Of a stretch of DNA of 64,000 bases, positions 56,118-64,000 are shown one piece after another. The position numbers were made by a program, and so were the translations under genes. This stretch comes from Chlamydomonas sphaeroides. Lineage: Eukaryota; Chlorophyta; Chlorophyceae; Chlamydomonadales; Chlamydomonadaceae. The notes beneath the pieces are model-generated. The model did no database searches. It saw nothing but the letters and a program-made list of their open reading frames with translations, and had not been told where the DNA came from. The stretch spans positions 26,352-90,351 of the forward strand of contig BDDC01000097.1 of assembly GCA_001662425.1 (NCBI GenBank), written 5' to 3'. Each line of letters begins with the position of its first letter. Within the stretch, counting starts at the first letter, position 1.

Positions 56118-58215
56118 CTATGCAGAGATAGCCGGCGCCACGTCCGCCATCACGCCTCCCGCCATGGCCGCCTGTTGTCGGACCCACTCGCACACATGCG
56201 GCTTCGCTGTCGGCCTGGGGCCCTGGATCACCGCCAGCGCCGCACCCCAGTCCACCGAGCATCCCAGCTCGAGCAGCAGCTGCAGCGCCGACAGAGGCGC
56301 GCCCTCCCGGACCGCCGCAGCGAAAGCCTCCCCGTGTGGGCCCCAGGGGTGGTGCAGACGCACCAGCACGCGCAGCATGAGCAGGTCTCCTTCCGCCGCC
56401 GCGCACTTGAGCAGGTTGTACGTCTCCTGGCTGGCCTGGGCCTGGGCAGCAGAGGGGACGCACACGTGCGACGCACGACGCACAACAGCAGGACACAGTG
56501 AGGTCAGTCCCGCCCTGCTGCATCGGATGGTGTCGGTGTGTGCATGCATTCCGCATTCCGCAGGGCCCCGCCCGCCTGCCAGCTGCCAGTCGTGCCTGCA
56601 GACCCGGCCCGGCTGTGCCCAACACCTCCAGCAGCTCACCGGCCAGGGCAGTTTCCGGTCCACCACCAGCCACTCGACCGCGGCCACGCATCCCGCCCGG
56701 GCGGCCGCCTCCACCGCCGCCGGGCTCCACACCATGCCCCAGGCATCGCCGTACAGGGCCGCCAGCCCGCGCTTGCGTGGGCACACCATTGCCGCCGCCG
56801 CGGCTGCCGCCAGCTGCTGCTCGGCCCTCTGCATGAGTCCCACATCGCCGAGCTCGGCAATGAAGGCGGCGGCGTCCCTCCGGCTCCAGGGTGACTCGTT
56901 CGCCGCCCAGCCGGGGAGCACGCTCTGTGCATCCACCAGCCACCGCACCACCTCCAGGCAGCCGTCGCCGGTGGTGGTCTTGGCGAGGAGCCTGCTGCAC
57001 TGCGGCATTGCGCCGCGAGCGATGAGCTCACGCAGCGCCGGCAGCTGCCCCGCACGTGCCGCAGCGGTGCAGGCGTTGCCCAGGTGGGGGCCAAATGTGG
57101 GGCCGTGAGGACCGTCCAGCAGCGCGCGCAGCAGATGAACTTTGCCGGACTGCGCCGCGCCGTCCAGCAGGTACCTGCAGGGGTGCGGACGGACTGCCTT
57201 CAAGTGCACCCCGCCCACGAAGCCATGATGGTTAAATCACAAGGATCTCTTCCTTGTGTAAGGTATGCGTAACTCGAAGCAGGTACATCTCCTACCTGTT
57301 CTGCTCCGAGTCCTCGCCGCTGTAGTAGCCTCGCGTTCGCAGCCACGCCAAGCGTGCCAGCGTGTCGCAGCAATGGCTGGCCACGCGCCAGCAGACGTAC
57401 GGCCCGGCCCGACCCGGCGGGTAGTTCAGCGCCTGCTGCAGCCAGTCTGTCTTGACGTCCCAGTCGGGCGTGGTGCTGGCTGCCGCACGGGCGAGCACGT
57501 TTGCCGGCACAGCGTCGTCCATTCGCCCCACTGCCGCCAAGTCGACGTCGTAGCTCTCCATGAGGGAGCGCAGTGTGGACAGGTCGCAGGCCTTGGCGGC
57601 GCGCAACAGTAGGCACTCCTTGTTGATGTAGGTCATCGCTGCGCCGGCCCCACCACCGCGGGCTTGCTCAAGCAGCCAGGCGGCGAGGTCCGAGTGGTTG
57701 CTGGCGGCCGCAACCACAGCGGCGGCCTCGATCCGCCATCTGACCCCGGCCTTGAGCACCAACCATTCGCAGACGTGGCGGTGACCGGCTTTGGCTGCTG
57801 CGCGTAGGGCGTCGGAGCTCGGTCGGCATCCCTCGTCAGCCAGCCAGCGACAGGCCCCCAGCTGGCCCGCTGCAGCGGCCGCCTCCATAGCGCCAGACGT
57901 GTCAAGGTCGCAGCCAGCTGCCTTGGCAATCAACGCTAGATTGTCGGGCACGCCCGATGCGGCGGTCCGCGACACTAGCCTGCGCCGATGCCAGAGCGGT
58001 TGCGACCGCATAGCATCTTTCGCACCCCACTGGGCTGCAAAGGCGTAGCTCGGCACCGGCTTCGATAGCCGGACAACGCACTGCGAGAAGATGGAGGCCG
58101 AACCCGGCGACACAACGCGCCAGGTGACTGCCTTCTCTTGCTCATCAAGCTTGTCAGCAGCTGCCGCAAGCACAGACAACGACATGCCCTGCCACACTGA
58201 AGGTTCAAGCTCCAT
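56118..58215 (-). CDS. Ankyrin-repeat protein
   Basis: Three exons on the minus strand: 58215-57296, 57174-56640, 56441-56118; 592 residues. The N-terminal ~100 residues (EKAVTWRVVSPGSASIF, VVRLSKPVPSYAFAAQWG) have the F-box-like lead-in that chlamydomonad ankyrin proteins often carry. After that come degenerate ankyrin units: MEAAAAAGQLGACRWLADEG, LRAAAKAGHRHVCEWLV, LLDGAAQSGKVHLLRALLDG, ACTAAARAGQLPALRELIAR, VEAAARAGCVAAVEWLVVD, LLKCAAAEGDLLMLRVLVRL. Such repeats form a protein-binding surface. The protein is probably intracellular, with no signal peptide or membrane segment. This family is large in volvocine genomes and its functions are mostly unknown. The gene sits alone between the two inverted lectin paralogues. 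A second possible acceptor six bases downstream exists for the last exon. Confidence 0.85.
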
Positions 58216-59259
58216 GCCGTCAGCTCCGTAACACGAAGATTGCGCTCGAGCTGGCTGCAGTTGTGCGTCAAGGGTCAGCAGGTTAAGTATCAGGTAATTA
58301 CTATAGAGTAGAAGGCGTTTGTGGCAAGGTGATGTCCTGGGTTGGCGGCGTACATGGCGTTATTGGCGGGGGAGGGAGGGGGTCTCCCCCAGGAGCCCTC
58401 CTGGGCAGAACTGACCAGCGCCAAGGCAGCTGTCACCAGCTGTTGGGGGCGGCTGGGGCCATGTTGTCGCGACCCTTCAACCCGCTGCCACGCCCGCTGC
58501 GTGGGGCGGCAAGGGTTTGTGCGCCAATCATGGTCCCTTTTTTGTGACACTAGCATGCCTTTCACTCCCTGTTGTTAACACAGGGGCGCCAGAGCCAACG
58601 GTATCATACAGCGAACGTCAACATGCATGAATCCCCTCCCTCGTCCGGTCCCGCCACCCCTCTTCGCGCTCATGCACTCTGGCTGCACAACATTCTGTCT
58701 AGAAAGCTCCCGCGCCACAAGCCAACACACCACTGAGAATAGCCAGCAGCAGTAGTAACGAGCGGGGTCACGCGATCCCAGCATACGTAAACAGCGTCGA
58801 AAGCAAGAGAGAGCGCTGCATTTTTATTATTAATATTATCGATACCGAGGAGAACGGCTGGCCGCACTTATGCCGGCCCCTGGCCCCAACCCCGACTTAA
58901 TGCGTCCCCACCCCAAGCACGCACACCACCAAAGCAGGGCTGCGCGCTGCAGCCGCCACCTGACCCCAGGACAGCACACCGGCCGCACAAATTCTTCGAC
59001 AAATACGCGCACAAGTTTTGGTACGACAAGTACGGCCAAGCAAGGGAGCAAGGACCATCCCCGCACTTTACGCCCAACACGCCTCGAGGCGATCTTTTGA
59101 ATGGATGTACGGTTGCGGCCAGGCAGGGAGCGTGCCACGCACCGCCCGGTACACAACAGCACACACACACATACGTACGGTACAGGCTGCCGCCCCCACC
59201 CTCAAACGTGCCCCCGACGCGTCAAGTAGCTCATCCTGTCAGTCCACTCCCTGCGCACC
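58216..59259. other. Intergenic region with an AT-rich tract
   Basis: About 1 kb between the start of the ankyrin gene and the stop of lectin B, both on the minus strand. A marked AT-rich tract (ATTTTTATTATTAATATTAT) lies near 58819-58840, striking in this GC-rich DNA; it may belong to the lectin B 3' end or the ankyrin promoter. No ORF of note and no minus-strand TGTAA found. Confidence 0.5.
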
Positions 59260-62200
59260 TCACCAAGTCACCTCTCGCCACCGGAACGACAGGAACTTGA
59301 TGCGGCCCGCCAACGCCTCCCCACTCAGCGACGCCAGCGCCAGCTGCCTGCCTGCCGCCACGGCCTCAGCGGCCAGGCACGGCGTGGCTGGCTGCAGCCG
59401 TGACGCCCAGTCGCAGCCCTGGCCGCACCGCACCGGCTGACCCTGCTGCCCGGGCAGCAGGGTGTCGGGACCCGACCCCACCACAAACGTCCGCCCAAAG
59501 CTGGTGCTCAGCAGCAGGCCCGCTAGAACTTGGTCGCCGCCCGTTGTGGCCGTGGTCCCGACGTCGACGCGTGAGATGAACTCGCCCGACACCAGATCCA
59601 CGACGCCCGAGGCGAAGCTGGACGTGGTCCACATGCCCCGGATGGGCAGTGCCGTGAAGCCGTACGTAATCTGTATCATGTCCAGCCGCCCGCCCGCCCG
59701 CCACGAGATCCTGGGGGGTACGTGCGCACGATTGTACGACATGATCAGTGTTGGTGTTGGATGAGTGGGAATGGAGGGCGTCTGGCCGCGCACCAGGGGC
59801 GGCGGCATGACGCAGAGAGCGAGCGGCCAGTTCGGGGCCGCGTGGTTCGATCGGGGGTTGCCGGCCGGGGCAAATCCGTGCATGCCTGGGTGCGTGTCAG
59901 GAGGCAGGCGTGGCCCCTGTACGGCGGCCAACTAACGTACGGCGGTGGGTCATCGTACGGCACCCAGACTCGTCAGGTGGACGTCCCAAAAACGTACGCT
60001 GACACGAGGCGGTGACCCACCGTGTAATGGGTCCTGCCATCTGCGCAAAGCCCTCGTCGTCAAAGGCCGCCCCTCCTCTGTCGCTGCTGCCAAAGGGCCC
60101 TTGCACCAGACTGGCGGCGGCGCCCTCACACACTGCGAGGACGGGTGAGGAGGAGGGGCGACAGAACAGCCCACAGGAGGGCTTGCATGGGTCTTCTGTC
60201 GGAGGCAGCAGGGGCCTGGTGCTAGCTGCCGCCAGGGACGAGCTGCGTGGGCTGCTGCAGGCCATGATTGGGTTTGCGGCGGGCGAGGGAGTGCTGGAAA
60301 GCAGCGAGCTGTACTGCCAGCAGCTACAGTAGCGGCCACGAAAGCAGGGCGACAGCTCCTGCCGCCCGTGGCGGTATAGCCCGTGCACTGTGATCCCAAC
60401 GCACCTGGGGGTGGTGACGGCGGCGGGGGCTGCGGCGGCGGAGCCAGGGGCACTAGCGGAGGCGGCGGCGCGCCCGGCGATGGCGGCATTGGCGGAGACA
60501 ATGGCGACGAGGGCGGCGAGGGCGGCGGGGAGCGGCGGGGCGGCGGCGAGGGAGCTGCGGGCAGGGTAGGTGCGTCAGCAGGGCGAGCGGGAAGGCCACA
60601 ATGCTCGCATCAGCAGTGCGAGCCCCAGATGTGAGTGACCTCCGCGCAGGTGGCCCTTGCTCGCGGGCCTGCTGCGACGGCCAATGCCACAGCCGCAGCA
60701 GCCTGATGCCCCGCCACTGCACAGGCGCCCTGGGAGGGCGTAGCGCTCCCGCGTCTGCCCCTCGACCCCAAGCAAACCCCGGCTCACGGGGCGGGACCCA
60801 TCCAAGCCGCGGCGCATAAGCGCCCACCAGTCCCTCCAGCTCGGGCTCGTGCAAGGCCCTGCCGTACACGAGTACGGCAGCCAGCCGGCCGTTCAGGTAG
60901 TGCTGCAGGGGCAGGGGCGGGGCAAGAAGTTGTGGGAGCGTGTCAGGGAGTATTGGAAAATGATACAGGTGTTCGTGTGCGCGGCGCAGACCATGTCAGC
61001 AAGGGTGTCTAGTTTCGGCAAGGGGCACGCTGCGGCGACGCAGCTGCTGCCGGGGCGCCGTACTAGAACCAACATTGGGGGTACGAAGTACGGCGCTGCA
61101 CCGCGGGGCGGCGTGCGTTGTCTACCCAGACGTGCAGCGGCAATAGCGGCTCTTGCTGACGATGGCCCACTCAGCCATCGCTTGGGCCCACTGCGTGCGG
61201 ACCACGCGCAACCGGTGTCCCGCAACTGCCACATCGCTGCGTCTGCCACCTTGGCCACCCTCACTCACCGCGTTGTCCCGCCAGTCGGCGCCCACCACAA
61301 AGGAGTCGGACATCACGGGGATGGGCGCCTGGTCTCTGAAGCCCTCGACCATCTGGCCGCGTAAGAGTCAGGGAGGGAAAGGGAGGGCCTTCTGTCCGCG
61401 CCATAGGGGCCGGTGCGCGGCGTGAGAGGGCAGGAGGCAGGCTGGCGCAGTGCAAGGCACCAGCAGGTGCTGCTGGGAGCCGGCCAGGAGCGGGTAGCTT
61501 GGCACCCTGTGTGCGACACGCGCCTCGCACGCCCACCTTGACCGCCCCGTTGCGGTAGCTGTAGATGCCGCCGTTGGTGCCGCCCTCCTCGCGGACGTAG
61601 GCGTCGAGCACCCAGGTATTGGCGGGCGGGCGGGCCGGCAGGCCCTGTGTGGTTGGGGTAGTGACGGGGGGAGCGCCGGTTTGCAAAGAGCGCGTAGGTG
61701 GGGGCTGCGTGACCGGGAAGGAGCAGAAGCCCCGACTTTCGGTGCGGACCCCGGTCGCGGCGGCTGAGTCGCACCAGCCACGCAGCATTTGCATCCCAAC
61801 ACCGAACCTGCGTGCTGTTGAGCGAGAAGACGTTCATGTCGTACACGAATGTCTTCGATCCGCCGCTTCCAAACAGCAGCTCCTTCATAAAGTCGCTCGG
61901 CGTACGGCTGAGCGTCACGAACATGTACGGCGCCGTACTGGCGGCGGCCTCCTCGGTCAGGGCGTAGATCACCACCACGGTGAAGGCCGAGGCGGCGCTT
62001 TCGTTCCAGGCTTGCAGATAGTCCAGCCTGTCACACGAGGAGGCACGGGTAAAGGGGCGAAGCGGCGCGCCGCAGCTTGAGCAGCGCGCACAGCCATGCG
62101 CCTGCCAAGCAAATGGGTGCGGCAACAGGGTCTCGGAGCCGTACGTCACGTCAAGCGATGCTGAGTGCTTGCCGCGTTGGAGCCCTTGCTAAGCACAGGC

Positions 62201-64000
62201 CGCAATGCCGATCGCCCTCGCATACACAGCCTCGCCGCCGCACGTATGCGAGCACATACCTGCCGTGGCAGCTGCTGCCGTCCAGTACGACACTGCCGTA
62301 CCCGCCGTCGGGGGTGTTGTCGTACTGGCAGTTGCCGCGCATCTCGAGCGCCTGCAAGCGCCCGCGAGTGGATGCCGCGTCGTACCATTGTGTCACCGAG
62401 GGAGGGCCCGGGGGCCCGGTTGGTGGCGGCGGAGGTGACGGAGGCGTGCCGTAGTCCCAGTAGTCGTCATGGTACAGGGTGTCGTACTTGTTCATGTCTT
62501 GCTTGCTCTTGTTGTCGTCAAAAGACAAGCCGCTGCCCAATCGCCGGCGGTGCTGAGCGTGCCGGCGGCTGGCGGTAGCAGCGGCCAGTGACGGAGGCGG
62601 GGTGCTGTCCGTCGGCGGAGCGTAGCCCGCCGGCGGCGGCAGGGCCCCGCTGCTAGGCGCAGGCGGGGGCGCTGTTGGGGGAGGGGGCACGGTTGCAAGC
62701 AGACAGCTGTGGCGGTCCAAGCTAGGAGCTTTCGAAGTCCAAAGCGGTTTGGAACACTGTGCGCTCGTCGGGGGGGGAACCCGGGCACGCACAGTGTGCC
62801 TGGTAGCAGTGGTGCCCGCAGACGGGCAATGCTGGCCGGGCAGGCTCACATATGTTGTCGTAAAGCTCGTAATCAAAGTATTGCTCGTCATCATAGTCGT
62901 TGTACTCCCCACTGTGCAGGAGGCCGTTCAGCGAGTCGAAGTGCGCGACGTCGGGCTGCAGGTGCTCGGGCAGGCCTGGCGGGCGCGCGGTGGTCAGTTG
63001 GGCCCGCAGCGGTTGTGGGTTGCGCAGTGGGGAGGTCAGTCTGGCCAACGGCTAGCTACCCAACGCAACATCTACATGACGCCAGGTGCGCCCCGCCGCC
63101 TGATACAGCGTACGCGCGCTGGCTTCACCCTTGCCGACCGCCCCTTGCAGCCCCCACTGTACGTTCGGCCAGCTCATCAGCGCACAACGCACGACCTGTC
63201 GTGCGGCCAAAGGCCCACTCACCCGAATTCAGCAGTGTGAAGGTCTGGGCGGCCGAGCCGCCGCACCTCGCGATGCGCAGCCCAGGCGGCGAGCTCAGGT
63301 CCAGGCAGCTGGAGCTGAAGCGCCCCGCAGAGATAGCCCAGCTGCGAGCAAGACGTACGAACGTGGGGGTTGCGTTGTGGCGTGTCAGCCGGCGGCATTA
63401 AACACACCAGGATGCGCGCATGTCGCCTTCATGCCTCGTCATGCCTCGCAGTCGCCCTCATGCCTCGCAGTCGCGTCATGCCTCGCAGTCGCGCCACCGC
63501 CGGTCCCGGCCCTGCCCACTGGCCACGGCTGCCACGCTTTTGTCAAGAAGTAACCCCTCAGACAAAGCGCCATCACGGTGGCCTTACCCGCCGTCGACCC
63601 GGTACACCTGCCAGCGCTGGCTGGCAGAGTTGTTGGCGCAAGGCATCAGCATCACGGGGGCGCCGTCGTGACGGGCGCCGTCCCACACGTCAGCACACAG
63701 CAGTATGCTGGGGCCGAAGCCCGACCGCAGGCGCAACAGCGAAAACATGTTCTCTGCCAGCAGGGTGCAACGGCGAGGGAGGTAGGGGCACAGAGGCAGG
63801 GGGGCTGGCGTCGTAACGCAGAGGGACAGCGAAGGCGCATGTCCTGAGGTACGTCTTGGGTGGTGCGAGCGACCGCGCAGGACGCTGCCCAACGCTGCGA
63901 CGCATCGCATTGCGCGCTCACCCACGGGCTCGGCGATAAAGGTCTGCCCCGCCGAGCCGTCGCACTCGTCCTCTGTCAGCACCACGCCCGGCTGGGGGAA
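59260..64000 (-). CDS. Secreted multidomain lectin B, paralogue of lectin A (5' end outside window)
   Basis: Minus-strand exons: 64000-63922 (partial), 63753-63588, 63341-63223, 62975-62850, 62671-62260, 62027-61808, 61644-61537, 61352-61269, 60902-60788, 60554-60405, 60132-60021, 59710-59260. The order matches lectin A from its second beta-trefoil onward: GVVLTEDECDGSAGQTF, SASQRWQVY, SSPPGLRIARCGGSAAQTFT, LPEHLQPDVAHFDSL, acidic Tyr-rich stretch, LamG-like domain (GNCQYDNTPDGGYGSVVLDG, WVLDAYVREEGG, HYLNGRLAAVLVYGRALHEP), Pro/Ser rod, VCEGAAASLVQGPFG, and jacalin-like C-terminus (MIQITYGFTALPIRG, FGRTFVVGSGPDTLLPG, WASRLQPATPCLAAEAVAAG). Exon sizes equal those of lectin A at several positions (119, 84, 115). 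One intron (61645-61807) has no counterpart in lectin A. Start, signal peptide and any EGF module lie beyond base 64000. Confidence 0.78.

Noticed and set aside
1..64000. tRNA, rRNA, CRISPR arrays or intact transposons
   Set aside because: None recognised by eye on either strand; small structured RNAs cannot be excluded without a covariance search.

Overview
This window is nuclear DNA from a green alga of the Chlamydomonadales, most likely a volvocine relative. The base composition is very GC-rich. Genes are cut into many short exons with GTGCGC/GTGAG donors and CAG acceptors. TGTAA poly(A) signals follow several stop codons. The gene content also fits: a chloroplast sedoheptulose-bisphosphatase, flagellar components, a pherophorin, and hydroxyproline-rich matrix lectins. 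Two runs of N (17868-18200 and 40146-40494) are assembly gaps in repetitive introns. Gene models were assembled by hand from splice signals, reading phase and family resemblance. Long ORFs on the opposite strand of coding exons are GC-driven shadows and were left out.

Layout. 1-2829 (+): 3' end of CFAP251/WDR66, a flagellar radial-spoke-associated protein. 3936-16089 (+): a ~2,800-residue low-complexity protein whose folded ends resemble the uncharacterised animal protein C12orf56. 17330-22066 (-): a pherophorin-type cell-wall glycoprotein. 22781-25152 (-): chloroplast SBPase of the Calvin cycle, with a TATA box. 25812-29342 (+): a PP2C phosphatase sharing an upstream region with SBPase. 30116-33330 (+): a TCAIM-like protein with a J-like N-terminus. 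34367-35137 (-): an LC8-family dynein light chain. 35451-36777 (+): a small HR-like lesion-inducer/DoxX-type membrane protein. 37250-44479 (+): a homologue of the NELF-C/D (TH1) subunit of negative elongation factor.

The last third is the most unusual part. A secreted modular lectin (46147-53614, +) combines an EGF-like module, two ricin-B-like beta-trefoils, an acidic tyrosine-rich stretch, a LamG-like domain, a Pro-rich rod and a jacalin-like C-terminus. A clear paralogue lies in inverted, tail-to-tail orientation (59260-64000, -, 5' end outside the window). An ankyrin-repeat gene (56118-58215, -) sits between them. The two lectins share exon sizes and phases almost exactly, except for one intron present in only one of them. 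Together with the pherophorin they suggest that much of this region serves the extracellular matrix. The other genes serve flagella, photosynthesis, transcription and signalling and show no operon-like functional link.
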